A stretch of 64,000 bases of DNA, taken from assembly GCA_015490795.1 (NCBI GenBank), contig WFXD01000004.1:18284-82283 (forward strand), read 5' to 3'. Positions 27,075 to 36,299 of the stretch are shown here, piece after piece. The notes under the pieces were generated by a model, which searched no databases, had not been told where the DNA came from, and was given only the letters and a program-made list of their open reading frames with translations. The position numbers and the translations under genes were made by a program. Position 1 is the first letter of the stretch; each line of letters starts with the position of its first letter. This stretch comes from Gammaproteobacteria bacterium. Lineage in GTDB: Bacteria; Pseudomonadota; Gammaproteobacteria; Chromatiales; Chromatiaceae.

Positions 27075-29144
27075 ATGCTGGATCGAATAATAAAACCCGA
27101 GCTGCGCGCCAACCAGGAGTTTCAGGCAGCGCTGATTCGCTTCTCCATCTGGCTGTTTGCCGCCAGTTTTATTGGCCTTGGCGGTGTATCGCACTACTAC
27201 CAGGTTGTCGAAACACACTACTATTGGCTGTTTGGCACCTATTTTGTCATTTTTTGCGGCCTGTTTGCCAGCATCATCCATCGAGCTGTCTGGGAGGCCA
27301 GGCGCTATTTCTCGGTATTGGTGGATATCAGCGCCACCAGCTTTGCGATCTTTTTGACGGGTGAGGTCATCAGCCCCTTTTTCCTGCTCTACATCTGGGT
27401 TTTTATCTCCCAGGGCACCCGGTATGGCAAGCGCCATCTCACGGTTGCTTCACTCCTTAGTGTGGTGGCGTATGGCCTGTTGCTGACGCTGATGGATGGC
27501 TGGCGTGAGCACACCTTCGAGGCCTTCTTCTTTATGTTGTCGCTGCTGCTGTTACCGCTCTACCAGCACTCACTGCTGCAAAGATTGCGGGAGGCCCGGG
27601 CTGAGGCAGAGCGCCTGAATCGGGCCAAAAGCGAGTTTCTCTCAACCATGACGCATGAGTTGCGCACCCCCCTAAGCGGCATTACAGGCATGACAGGCCT
27701 GTTGGAGGAGACACCGTTAGCGCCTGAACAGAGAGAGTATGTCGCATCGATATCGAAGGCCGCCAACCACCTGGGCGCACTGGTCGACGATGTGCTGGAT
27801 ATGTCCAAGGTTGAATCGGGCCGGATAGAGCTGGAGTCTGCCCCCATTGATCTGGGCGAGCTTATGCTGGGCATCTGTTCCAACCTGATGAGCCAGGCGC
27901 GGGCCAAACAACTGGAGCTGGTATGCCAGATTGATCAACAGATACCAAAGATGATTCAGGGTGATGAGCTGCGTCTGCGGCAGATACTCTTCAATCTCAT
28001 GGGTAATGCCGTTAAATTCACCCCAAAAGGCGAGGTTCTGCTGCGAGCCAGACTGCTGGAGAAAGAGGCCGGTGCTGCTCACCCCCGCCTCTATATCGAG
28101 GTTATCGATACCGGGATCGGCATCCCGGAGCATGCGCTGGTGACGCTGTTTGACCGCTTTGCGCAGGTGGATGCATCGACCACCCGGCGCTTTGGAGGGA
28201 CAGGGCTTGGCACCTCGATTGCGCAGCACCTGACGCATCTGATGGGGGGGGAGATTGGAGTGCGAAGCAAGCTCGGCAGAGGCAGCTGTTTTTGGGTCAA
28301 GCTACCCCTGTTGTTGCCTGATGTGGCGGTGCAGAAACCGCAATATCCAGCGCTTGAGGGGCTGAATGCGGTAGTGTTTGAGCCTAATGCAGTCAGCCTT
28401 GCTGCTATAGTGGATGCCTGTAAAGGCGTGGGCATACAGTACCGCTGCGCAAAAACGGCGGCTGGTTTGCAGGATGCTGTTACAGCGGCAACCCAACAGC
28501 GTGCGCTCGACCTGCTGATGATTGCAGATTCGCCCCAGGGAGAGAACCTTGCAGAAGCAGGCGCCCTTGCCTGTGGACTCTCCCGGCAGGATCTGCCCAT
28601 TGTCTACCTGGGCTACAGCTACCGTCAGACCCGCTATGAGATCCCGCATGACCGCCTGCTGATAAAGCCCTTTATCCCCGAGCAGCTCCATGCCCGGATA
28701 GACCAGGTGATGGGTGCTAAAGTAACGGGCAGGCCGACACAGCGAAGCAGATCTGCGGTGCCAGGCGCAAGGGGGATTCATATCCTGGTTGCAGAGGACA
28801 ACGAGATTAACGCCAGAGTGCTGGAGGCCATTCTGGTCAACAGTGGCTATCAAGTAACGCTGGCAAAGGATGGGCAGGAGGCACTGGAGCTGACAGAGCA
28901 CAACCGCTACCAGATTGCGTTTATTGATCTGCACATGCCGCGCCTTGACGGCCTGGGTTTTGTGCGGGCCTATCGTGCCAGTGAGGTGGATGCCCAGCCC
29001 ATGCCGGTGATTGCGCTATCGGTCACCGTATCGGATGAGACGAAGAGAGAGTGCCTGGCAGCAGGCATGGATGCCGTTGCAACCAAACCCATAATGGCCG
29101 ATGAGCTGGTTCGGCTGATTCAATCGCATCTGCGCAAGGTTTAA
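27075..29144 (+). CDS. Hybrid sensor histidine kinase with two receiver-like domains (RpfC-like layout)
   Basis: The 689-residue protein begins with about five TM helices (25-165), a short coiled coil, HisKA with phospho-His 194 in MTHELRTPLSG, and HATPase (NLMGNAVKFTPKG, DTGIGIPE, RRFGGTGLGTSIAQHL). A first receiver-like domain (about 425-545) is degenerate. The second (about 560-685) is canonical, with Asp 618 in IDLHMPRLDG and Lys in TKP. The membrane part resembles RpfC-type sensors but no HPt domain follows and no rpfF/rpfG is near. The signal is unknown. The stop codon lies in the left arm of the palindromic element at 29142. Confidence 0.9.
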   Translation: MLDRIIKPELRANQEFQAALIRFSIWLFAASFIGLGGVSHYYQVVETHYYWLFGTYFVIFCGLFASIIHRAVWEARRYFSVLVDISATSFAIFLTGEVISPFFLLYIWVFISQGTRYGKRHLTVASLLSVVAYGLLLTLMDGWREHTFEAFFFMLSLLLLPLYQHSLLQRLREARAEAERLNRAKSEFLSTMTHELRTPLSGITGMTGLLEETPLAPEQREYVASISKAANHLGALVDDVLDMSKVESGRIELESAPIDLGELMLGICSNLMSQARAKQLELVCQIDQQIPKMIQGDELRLRQILFNLMGNAVKFTPKGEVLLRARLLEKEAGAAHPRLYIEVIDTGIGIPEHALVTLFDRFAQVDASTTRRFGGTGLGTSIAQHLTHLMGGEIGVRSKLGRGSCFWVKLPLLLPDVAVQKPQYPALEGLNAVVFEPNAVSLAAIVDACKGVGIQYRCAKTAAGLQDAVTAATQQRALDLLMIADSPQGENLAEAGALACGLSRQDLPIVYLGYSYRQTRYEIPHDRLLIKPFIPEQLHARIDQVMGAKVTGRPTQRSRSAVPGARGIHILVAEDNEINARVLEAILVNSGYQVTLAKDGQEALELTEHNRYQIAFIDLHMPRLDGLGFVRAYRASEVDAQPMPVIALSVTVSDETKRECLAAGMDAVATKPIMADELVRLIQSHLRKV

Positions 29145-29324
29145 TCCTAGAAAAATCAGTTGAGCCGTAGCGAGAGCGGCTAAGGTGCTTAAGATACTGG
29201 ATTTTTTCCCACATTTTGAACTCACCGTATGGGTGATACGCAATCGTTCAAAATGTGGGAAAAAACCCTGTAGATTGAGTGCATTAGACGTTCGCAGTAG
29301 GCTCAACTGATTTTTCTAGGATTA
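29142..29324. mobile_element. Nested palindromic MITE-like element before rnpB
   Basis: Perfect 25-bp inverted repeats (29142-29166 and 29300-29324; core CTAGAAAAATCAGTTGAGCC) bound the element. Inside is a second perfect 20-bp inverted pair (29202-29221 and 29246-29265; TTTTTTCCCACATTTTGAAC), and its 24-nt loop contains a third short hairpin (TCACC/GGTGA). No reading frame is present. It looks like a non-autonomous transposon remnant; the A/T-rich arm ends could also terminate the kinase transcript. The outer and 18321-18436 arms are unrelated apart from CTAG. Confidence 0.7.
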
Positions 29325-29335
29325 ATATAAATCCC

Positions 29336-29364
29336 TTGCGCTGACGGATAAGTGGCATTATCGT
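29336..29364 (+). promoter_or_regulatory. Probable rnpB promoter
   Basis: TTGCGC (29336-29341) and TATCGT (29359-29364), 17 bp apart, place a start seven bases later, at the expected RNA 5' end. The -35 box is only 12 bp beyond the palindromic element. Confidence 0.5.
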
Positions 29365-29371
29365 GTTGTTC

Positions 29372-29727
29372 GAGAGTCGGCCGGATGGTCGCCGCCTTAG
29401 CGGGCGGAGGAAAGTCCGGGCTCCGCAGGGCAAGGTGCCAGGTAACGCCTGGAAGGCGCAAGCCTATGGAAAGTGCCACAGAAAATATACCGCCAGCCTC
29501 GGCTGGTAAGGGTGAAATGGTGCGGTAAGAGCGCACCGCGCCGGTGGCAACATCGGTGGCAGGGTAAACCCCACCTGGAGCAAGACCAAATAGGGGAGCA
29601 GGCAGCTTCGAGCTGCAACGTGTGGCCCACACGGCTCCCGGGTAGGTTGCTTGAGGTGCATGGCGACATGCATCCCAGATGAATGACCATTCTCGACAGA
29701 ACCCGGCTTACAGGCCGGCTCTCACCC
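29372..29727 (+). ncRNA. rnpB: RNase P RNA (type A)
   Basis: Catalytic RNA of RNase P, about 356 nt. Conserved blocks are present: GAGGAAAGTCCGGGCTCC, AGGGTAAACCCCACC, and the 3' ACAGAACCCGGCTTA. The ends pair as helix P1 (GAGAGTCGGCC with GGCCGGCTCTC). Exact ends are estimated from P1. No convincing T-run terminator follows; CCCCTTTT after the RNA is weak. Placement directly before the mra cluster is common in gammaproteobacteria. Confidence 0.96.
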
Positions 29728-29882
29728 CCCTTTTGCCTGGCGCCCTGCGCGCCGCGTCTTAATAAGTCACATTAAGTCCGCTTCCTAGCTGGCTGTTTTA
29801 TCGCATCTTATTTTTTCGTTGTTCTCATTACGTTTTCACTCCTAAGTCCCTGTCTTTAAAGGAAGTTTTCCTCTGTTTTACC

Positions 29883-29911
29883 TTGACATGGTGGTGTGAG
29901 GTGTCTAAAGT
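29883..29911 (+). promoter_or_regulatory. mra (dcw cluster) promoter
   Basis: A consensus TTGACA (29883-29888), 17-bp spacer and TAAAGT (29906-29911). Predicted start is near 29918, leaving about 54 nt of leader. The rest of the gap 29728-29882 after rnpB shows no gene. Confidence 0.75.
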
Positions 29912-29946
29912 TGGTAAAAAGTGGGGATAAGTGGTTAAAAAGGGAT
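29912..29946 (+). promoter_or_regulatory. MraZ operator: four boxes with 10-bp period
   Basis: TGGTA (29912), TGGGG (29922), TGGTT (29932) and GGGAT (29942) recur exactly every 10 bp. A TGGTG at 29892 is in the same phase, one box being missing. MraZ is known to bind direct TGGG-like repeats spaced 10 bp upstream of its gene. The repeats start at the -10 element and cover the transcription start, so MraZ binding would repress. Confidence 0.75.
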
Positions 29947-29971
29947 AATTATCTGCTAAGGGGAGAGTCTT

Positions 29972-30424
29972 TTGTTCCGCGGTGTTAACAACATCAGCCT
30001 TGATGCGAAAGGGCGCATGGCTATTCCGACACGTTTTCGGGAGAGCCTGCGGTCCAGTTGTGCGTCACAGCTGGTGATTACCGTGGATACAGATCGTTGC
30101 CTGCTCATCTATCCACTGCCGGAGTGGCAGGAGATTGAGCGCAAGCTGGTAAAATTTCCCTCCCTCAACAAGGTTGCTCGTGATCTGCAGCGCATGCTGA
30201 TGGGTAATGCCACAGATGCCGAGATGGATGGTCAGGGGCGTATCCTGATCCCAACGACCCTGCGTGACTATGCCGGGCTGGAGAGAAAGGCCGTAATGAT
30301 TGGTCAGGGGCATAAGTTCGAGCTGTGGAATGAAGAGAGTTGGAACAGCCGGTTGAATGAGTGGCAGGAGACAGATTTAGAACAGCTGGAGCTACCGGCT
30401 GGTCTGGAAACATTCTCGCTCTAA
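29972..30424 (+). CDS. mraZ: Transcriptional regulator MraZ
   Basis: The 150-residue AbrB-like protein has two SpoVT/AbrB-type halves, FRGVNNISLDAKGRMAIPTRFR and MDGQGRILIPTTLRDYAGL. The start is TTG 29972, with GGGGAGAG six to ten bases upstream; the family begins MFRG, so no other start fits. MraZ controls the dcw cluster through repeats near its own promoter, present here at 29912-29946. Confidence 0.95.
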   Translation: MFRGVNNISLDAKGRMAIPTRFRESLRSSCASQLVITVDTDRCLLIYPLPEWQEIERKLVKFPSLNKVARDLQRMLMGNATDAEMDGQGRILIPTTLRDYAGLERKAVMIGQGHKFELWNEESWNSRLNEWQETDLEQLELPAGLETFSL

Positions 30425-30430
30425 GCCGTG

Positions 30431-31357
30431 ATGGGCACTCATCAAACAGTACTGCTGCATGAGGCGGTAGCGGCGCTGAATATGAAAGAGTCTGGCTGCT
30501 ATGTGGATGGCACCTTTGGGCGTGGCGGCCACAGCAAGCTGATGATGCAGGCGCTGGGGCCGGAGGGGCGTCTGCTGGCGATTGATAAAGACCCGGCTGC
30601 GATTGCATCAGGGCAGCGGCTTTTTGCAAATGATAACCGATTTATTATTGAGCAGGGTTCCTTTGCCATGCTGAACCAGCTGATGGACCGGCATGGTCTG
30701 ACAGGTAAGGTAGATGGCCTGCTGCTTGATCTGGGTGTCTCATCCCCTCAACTGGATAGCGCAGAGCGGGGGTTTAGTTTTATGCATGATGGTCCTTTGG
30801 ATATGCGCATGGATACGACGAGTGGCATGAGTGCGGCAACCTGGCTGGCCCAGGCTGAAGAGCATGAGATCACCCGGGTGCTCAAAACCTATGGTGAAGA
30901 GCGTTTCGCCAGGCGCATCGCACGCGCCATTATCGCAGCCCGCCAGCAGGACGCGATTGAAACCACAGGCCAGCTGGCGGCCATTATTGCACAGGCAAAC
31001 CCGGTAAAAGAGCCGGGCCGCAACCCCGCAACCCGGAGCTTTCAGGCAATTCGCATCTTTATCAATAGTGAGCTGGATGATCTCTCCGATTGTCTCGACC
31101 AGGCACTGCGGGTACTGGCCCCTGGTGGACGGCTGGCGGTGATCAGCTTCCACTCACTGGAAGACCGGATTGTAAAGCGCTTCATGCGTGATCATGCGCG
31201 TGGTGATGACTTCCCTCCAGGCCTGCCGGTAACAAAGGATCAGCTGCAACCCCGCTTGAAGCTGGTGGGCAAGGCCATCCGCCCCTCTGCATCCGAAGTG
31301 AGTCAAAACCCCCGGGCGCGAAGTGCCACATTGCGCATTGCAGAGCGACCATCATGA
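30431..31357 (+). CDS. rsmH: 16S rRNA (cytosine-1402-N4)-methyltransferase RsmH (MraW)
   Basis: Methylates C1402 of 16S rRNA. The 308-residue protein has [16 protein letters not shown] motif [30 protein letters not shown]-like [16 protein letters not shown] and [16 protein letters not shown] 30428 lies directly upstream, but ATG 30431 matches homologues. Six bases after the mraZ stop. Confidence 0.96.
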   Translation: MGTHQTVLLHEAVAALNMKESGCYVDGTFGRGGHSKLMMQALGPEGRLLAIDKDPAAIASGQRLFANDNRFIIEQGSFAMLNQLMDRHGLTGKVDGLLLDLGVSSPQLDSAERGFSFMHDGPLDMRMDTTSGMSAATWLAQAEEHEITRVLKTYGEERFARRIARAIIAARQQDAIETTGQLAAIIAQANPVKEPGRNPATRSFQAIRIFINSELDDLSDCLDQALRVLAPGGRLAVISFHSLEDRIVKRFMRDHARGDDFPPGLPVTKDQLQPRLKLVGKAIRPSASEVSQNPRARSATLRIAERPS

Positions 31358-31626
31358 GATATGGACAACCACTGCTGATCCTCTTTCTGCTGCTGGCGGT
31401 ACTGGCTTCAGGCATAGGGGTGGTGTATGCCAAATACGCCAGCCGCAAACACTTTGTCACACTGCAACAGCTGCTGGCAGAGCGTGATGCCGCCAATGTG
31501 GAGTGGGGCCGGTTGCAGCTGGAAGAGAGCACCTTGGGCACACATGGCCGGGTAGAGCAGCTGGCACGCGAAAAATTGGATATGCATACCCCCGTGGCGC
31601 ATGAGATTGTGATTATTACACCCTAA
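31354..31626 (+). CDS. ftsL: Cell division protein FtsL
   Basis: The 90-residue bitopic protein has one TM helix (about 5-25), then a leucine-zipper-like periplasmic coiled coil ([23 protein letters not shown]) and the LAREKLDM segment typical of FtsL. Together with FtsB and FtsQ it connects the ring to septal synthesis. It overlaps rsmH by ATGA and precedes ftsI by three bases. Confidence 0.9.
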   Translation: MRYGQPLLILFLLLAVLASGIGVVYAKYASRKHFVTLQQLLAERDAANVEWGRLQLEESTLGTHGRVEQLAREKLDMHTPVAHEIVIITP

Positions 31627-31629
31627 AAC

Positions 31630-33396
31630 ATGGCAACCACGAAACGAAAAAAGCGCGCAATCCAGGCGCAACAGCAGACCGTGCTGGAGCTGCCAGGCTA
31701 CACTGGCCGCCGCCGCATGCTGCTGGGCCTGCTCTCCCTGGCGCTGATCGCACTGGTTGCCAGAGCCGTGGATCAACATGTGCTGGAGAGGGACTTTCTT
31801 CAACATGAGGGGGAGCGGCGCCACCTGCGGATCGTGGAGATACCTGCTCACAGAGGCATGATTACCGACCGTAATGGCGAGCCGCTGGCGATGAGCACGC
31901 CGGTGGACTCCATCTGGGCCAACCCCAGGCTGCTCAAACCCGATGGAGAGACACTGGCCCAGTTGGAGAAGATACTGGGGAAAAACCAGGATGATCTGCG
32001 TCGGTTACTGGCCCGCTATAGTGATCGGGCCTTCATCTATCTGAAGCGGCGGGCAAACCCCGATGTGGCAGCGCAGATCATGGCACTGGCTCAGGTGCGC
32101 AAGCTCAGCGGCATCGGACTGAAGCGTGAGTTTCGCCGCTACTATCCCGGTGGAGAGGTTTTTGCCCATGTCATAGGCTTTACCGATGTGGATGATGTCG
32201 GCATCGAAGGCATGGAGATGGCTTACGATGAGTGGCTGGCAGGCAAGGCGGGGGCAAAAAGGGTGATACGGGATGGACACTCCAACATCGTAAAGGATGT
32301 TGAAGGTATTCGTGCGCCAAACCCGGGAAAGACCCTGGTGCTCAGCCTGGATCGGCGGCTGCAATATCTGGCTTACCGGGAGCTGAAAGCGGCTGTTGTG
32401 CGGCATAAGGCGCGCTCAGGCTCGGTGGTGATTCTGGATACCCGCAACGGCGAGGTGCTGGCGATGGTCAACCAGCCCTCCTATAACCCGAATGGCTCCC
32501 GTGACAGCCGTGGCGGGGTGCTGAGAAACCGGGCGCTGATCGATGTTTTCGAACCTGGCTCAACCATGAAGCCCTTTGCGGTAACCACCGCCATGGAGCT
32601 GGGCCAGATAACCCCCTCCACACTCATTGATACCCGGCCGGGCATCCTGCAAGTAGGGCGTGCAGAGGTTAAAGACCACCATAACTATGGCGTGCTGGAT
32701 GTGGCGGGCGTTATCCGCAAATCCAGCAATGTCGGCGTCAGCAAGATTGCACTGGACCTGCCGCAGGAGGAGCTTTGGAAGGCCTACTCCAGGCTGGGTT
32801 TCGGACAGGCCAGTTCAGCCAGCTTTCCGGGTGAATCTGCCGGCCAGCTTGCCCCCTATCGGCGCTGGGCGAAAATTGACCAGGCCACACTCTCTTTCGG
32901 ATATGGCATCTCCGTCACACCCCTCCAGCTGGCACAGGCCTATAGTGTGCTGGCGGCAGATGGGGTTTTGTACCCCGTGTCACTGCTGCGCCAGGAGCAG
33001 CCGCCCGAAGGCAGGCGGGTGATGAGCAGCGCTACCGCTGTTGCAATGCGGCGGATGCTGGAGTCGGTTGTCTCGGCAGAGGGGACGGCCCCCGCTGCGG
33101 CAGTAGCGCGGTATCGGGTAGCAGGCAAGACAGGCACGGTGAAAAAATCAATTGCAGGGGGGTATGCAGAGGATCGCTATCTGGCCGTATTTGTCGGATT
33201 GGCACCCGCCAGCAGTCCCCGTCTGGCGATGGTGGTGATGTTGAATGAGCCATCCGCGGGCGAGTTTTATGGCGGGCAGGTGGCGGCCCCGGTGTTTTCA
33301 AGAATCATGGCGGGTGCGTTGCGACTGCTGAATATTGCCCCCGATGCCCTGGAGACCCCTGGCGTGCGGCTTGCGGGTGGGATGGTGCAACCATGA
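31630..33396 (+). CDS. ftsI: Septal peptidoglycan transpeptidase FtsI (PBP3)
   Basis: The 588-residue class B PBP has a TM anchor (about 32-48), a PBP dimerisation/pedestal domain, and a transpeptidase domain with catalytic Ser 311 in STMK (311-314), SSN (365-367) and KTGT (500-503). It cross-links septal peptidoglycan with FtsW as its glycosyltransferase partner. The stop overlaps the murE start by four bases. Confidence 0.97.
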   Translation: MATTKRKKRAIQAQQQTVLELPGYTGRRRMLLGLLSLALIALVARAVDQHVLERDFLQHEGERRHLRIVEIPAHRGMITDRNGEPLAMSTPVDSIWANPRLLKPDGETLAQLEKILGKNQDDLRRLLARYSDRAFIYLKRRANPDVAAQIMALAQVRKLSGIGLKREFRRYYPGGEVFAHVIGFTDVDDVGIEGMEMAYDEWLAGKAGAKRVIRDGHSNIVKDVEGIRAPNPGKTLVLSLDRRLQYLAYRELKAAVVRHKARSGSVVILDTRNGEVLAMVNQPSYNPNGSRDSRGGVLRNRALIDVFEPGSTMKPFAVTTAMELGQITPSTLIDTRPGILQVGRAEVKDHHNYGVLDVAGVIRKSSNVGVSKIALDLPQEELWKAYSRLGFGQASSASFPGESAGQLAPYRRWAKIDQATLSFGYGISVTPLQLAQAYSVLAADGVLYPVSLLRQEQPPEGRRVMSSATAVAMRRMLESVVSAEGTAPAAAVARYRVAGKTGTVKKSIAGGYAEDRYLAVFVGLAPASSPRLAMVVMLNEPSAGEFYGGQVAAPVFSRIMAGALRLLNIAPDALETPGVRLAGGMVQP

Positions 33397-34934
33397 TGGC
33401 GGCTCAACTGGTCAACCGTCAGTGGCACCTGTCAACCCTGCTCTCGAACCGGGTACGGGTAAGGCCGTCGCAAGACCCTGCCATCTCCAGCATTTCATCG
33501 GATAGCCGCACAGTAGTGCCGGGCAGCCTTTTTCTGGCCTGTGCCGGTCAGCAGCAGCACGGGCTGGATTTTGTGCTTCAGGTACTGGAGCAGGGGGCAG
33601 CGGCCATCCTGTGTGAACCCGGTGGTGATTGGCCGCAGGCTCAAATCGACGCGCTGGCTACCGAAATTGCAGTGCCACTGCTCTCGATGGAGGGGCTGAG
33701 CCAGCAGCTCAGTCAGCTTGCCGGGCGTTTTTACGGCGAGCCAAGCCATGAGATGAAGGTGATCGGCATAACCGGTACCAATGGCAAAACCAGCTGTAGC
33801 CAGTTTTTGGCAGAGGCGCTACAGGCCAGCATGCCCTGCGGCATCGTCGGGACGCTGGGCAGTGGATTCCCCGGTGCGCTACAGGCCGGTCGCCACACCA
33901 CACCCGAGCCGGTGGTGCTGCAATCCATCCTGGCTGAGCTGAGAGACCAGGGTGCGCAGGCGGTGGCGATGGAGGTCTCATCACATGCGTTGCAGCAGGG
34001 GCGGGTGGCTGCGGTGCAGTTTGAGTGTGCGGTACTGACCAACCTGAGCCGGGACCATCTCGATTTTCATGGCGACATGGCAGGTTATGCGGCAGCCAAG
34101 CAGCGCCTGTTTGAGCAGCCTGGCCTGAGATGCGCCGTACTGAACCTGGATGACCCCTTCGGCTGGAGCCTGCTGGAACGGCTGCCTGAAACCGTGCGGG
34201 TGGTGGCCTACGGCCTGTCACGCCCGGATCGCCCGCTGCCCGGCCGCATTAAAGACTGGCTCTGGAGCCAGGCGATCAAGCTCACCCGGCAGGGCATGTA
34301 TATCCAGCTGGAGAGCAGCTGGGGCGCAGGGGTTATCGACAGCAGGCTGCTGGGGCGCTTCAACGTCAGCAATCTGCTGGCGGTGCTGGCGGTGCTGCTG
34401 GAGCAGGGGGTGCCAATGGCGCAGGCGCTGCAGCGGCTCTCTGCCCTGCACGGGGTGCCGGGCCGGATGGAGTGCTTTGGAGGCGGCGAGCAGCCGCTGG
34501 TGGTGGTGGATTATGCCCATACGCCAGATGCGCTGGAGCAGGCAATCACGGCACTGCGGCCACACTGTACGGGTCGCCTGATCTGCCTGCTGGGCTGTGG
34601 TGGAGATCGTGACAGTGGCAAACGGCCGCTGATGGGTGCGCTGGCAGAGCGGCTCTGCGACCGGGTGATCGTGACCGATGACAACCCCCGCAACGAGGAT
34701 GGTGACCAGATCGTCGCAGATATCCTGGCGGGCATGAGCCAGCCGGATGCGGTGCAGGTGCAGCGCAACCGTGCCGAGGCGATCAACCGCGCAGTAGCGG
34801 AGTCGCAGGCGGGCGATCTGGTGCTGGTCAGTGGCAAGGGGCACGAGACCACCCAGCTGTGCGGTGATCTGAACCTCTGTTTCAGTGACCGGGAGCAGGT
34901 GCAGAAGGCGCTGGCCGGGGTGGTGGGTCGATGA
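33393..34934 (+). CDS. murE: UDP-MurNAc-Ala-Glu: meso-diaminopimelate ligase MurE
   Basis: The 513-residue Mur ligase has the P-loop GITGTNGKTS, an AMEVSSHAL segment, and the DNPR motif at residues 430-433 that selects meso-diaminopimelate, so the peptidoglycan should be of the Gram-negative A1-gamma type. It adds the third residue of the stem peptide. Overlaps ftsI and murF by four bases each. Confidence 0.97.
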   Translation: MMAAQLVNRQWHLSTLLSNRVRVRPSQDPAISSISSDSRTVVPGSLFLACAGQQQHGLDFVLQVLEQGAAAILCEPGGDWPQAQIDALATEIAVPLLSMEGLSQQLSQLAGRFYGEPSHEMKVIGITGTNGKTSCSQFLAEALQASMPCGIVGTLGSGFPGALQAGRHTTPEPVVLQSILAELRDQGAQAVAMEVSSHALQQGRVAAVQFECAVLTNLSRDHLDFHGDMAGYAAAKQRLFEQPGLRCAVLNLDDPFGWSLLERLPETVRVVAYGLSRPDRPLPGRIKDWLWSQAIKLTRQGMYIQLESSWGAGVIDSRLLGRFNVSNLLAVLAVLLEQGVPMAQALQRLSALHGVPGRMECFGGGEQPLVVVDYAHTPDALEQAITALRPHCTGRLICLLGCGGDRDSGKRPLMGALAERLCDRVIVTDDNPRNEDGDQIVADILAGMSQPDAVQVQRNRAEAINRAVAESQAGDLVLVSGKGHETTQLCGDLNLCFSDREQVQKALAGVVGR

Positions 34935-36298
34935 TTGCCTTCTCGCTTGCCGAAACGGCAAAACGGTTGAATGGCCAGATTGTGGGGGCAGATGTCCAGT
35001 TTAAATCGGTCAGCACCGATAGCCGCACCCTCTCTGAAGGGGATCTCTTTGTTGCATTGCAGGGGCCTAACTTTGATGGCCACGAGCACCTGGATCAGGC
35101 GCAGGCCAAGGGTGCGGTTGCGGCAATGGTGAGTCGCCAGATGGCCACTGATCTGCCGCAACTGCAAGTGGCGGATACCCGGATGGGGCTCGGCCAGCTG
35201 GCCGCGGGCTGGCGTCAGGCCGGCCGTGCTGAAGTGGTGGCGGTAACCGGCAGCAACGGCAAGACCACGGTAAAAGAGATGATTGCAGCGATCCTCTCCC
35301 GACAGGGGCGGACGCTGGCCACGGCCGGCAACCTGAATAATGAGATCGGACTGCCACTGACCCTGCTGCGGCTGCAGGATGAGGCCTATGCGGTGGTGGA
35401 GCTGGGCGCCAACCATCCGGGTGAGATCAAATACCTGAGTGAAATTGCGCAACCCGATATTGCCCTGCTGAATAATGCAGGCAGCGCCCACCTGGAGGGC
35501 TTTGGCTCGCTCGAAGGGGTGGCCAGGGCCAAGGCCGAGATCATCTTCGGCCTGGTTGAGGATGGGGTCTTTCTGTTCAATGCCGATGACCGCTGGGCAG
35601 GGCTGTGGCGTGAGCTGGCGGCGGATCGGAAGATATGCACCTTTGGCATGCAGCATGAGGCCGATGTCAGCAGCCCGGAAGCGGCCATTGAGATGCGCTG
35701 GAGCGAGTCTGGATTTTTCAGCCGCTTCCCGGTCACCACCCCCATTGGAGAGGTTGAGATCGACCTGCCGCTGGCGGGCCGCCACAACCGAATGAACGCC
35801 CTGGCCGCTATTGCGGCCACGCAGCTGATGGGCATCAATCTGCAACAGATCCGCGACGGCCTGCTGGGGTTGCAGCCGGTGCCGGGGCGTCTGCAACCAG
35901 TCGCTGGCGCGGGTGGGGTGCGCATCATCGATGACAGCTATAACGCCAACCCCGACTCGGTGAGTGCGGCCATTGCCGTGCTTGCCACTGCCCCGGGGCG
36001 TCGTTTTCTGGTGCTGGGTGATCTGGCAGAGCTGGGGCCGGAGGCCGGGCAGCTGCATGAAAGGCTGGGGCGGCAGGCGCATGCGGCCGGGATCGAGCAG
36101 CTCTGCTGCCTGGGGGGTCTCTCTCGTGCAGCGGCCCGTGGTTTTGGCGCGGCTGCCCAGTGGTTTCAGGATCAGGGTTCACTCATCGCTGCGCTGAAGG
36201 GGCAGCTAACCAAAGGTGATACGGTATTGATAAAAGGTTCTCGCAGCGCCCGGATGGAGCAGGTGGTAAAGGCTTTGGCTACAGGGGATGGAAGCTGA
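34931..36298 (+). CDS. murF: UDP-MurNAc-tripeptide: D-Ala-D-Ala ligase MurF
   Basis: The 455-residue ligase has the P-loop [27 protein letters not shown], and the C-terminal [10 protein letters not shown] and [10 protein letters not shown] motifs. It adds D-Ala-D-Ala supplied by Ddl. The start overlaps murE by ATGA. Confidence 0.97.
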   Translation: MIAFSLAETAKRLNGQIVGADVQFKSVSTDSRTLSEGDLFVALQGPNFDGHEHLDQAQAKGAVAAMVSRQMATDLPQLQVADTRMGLGQLAAGWRQAGRAEVVAVTGSNGKTTVKEMIAAILSRQGRTLATAGNLNNEIGLPLTLLRLQDEAYAVVELGANHPGEIKYLSEIAQPDIALLNNAGSAHLEGFGSLEGVARAKAEIIFGLVEDGVFLFNADDRWAGLWRELAADRKICTFGMQHEADVSSPEAAIEMRWSESGFFSRFPVTTPIGEVEIDLPLAGRHNRMNALAAIAATQLMGINLQQIRDGLLGLQPVPGRLQPVAGAGGVRIIDDSYNANPDSVSAAIAVLATAPGRRFLVLGDLAELGPEAGQLHERLGRQAHAAGIEQLCCLGGLSRAAARGFGAAAQWFQDQGSLIAALKGQLTKGDTVLIKGSRSARMEQVVKALATGDGS

Positions 36299-36299
36299 C

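Noticed and set aside
29725..29760. Possible terminator after rnpB
   Set aside because: CCCCCCTTTT followed by a GC-rich stretch has no stable hairpin directly before a T run.
34511..36082. Long minus-strand ORF opposite murE/murF
   Set aside because: Crosses the murE-murF junction in antisense and has no recognisable motif; the plus-strand genes are certain.
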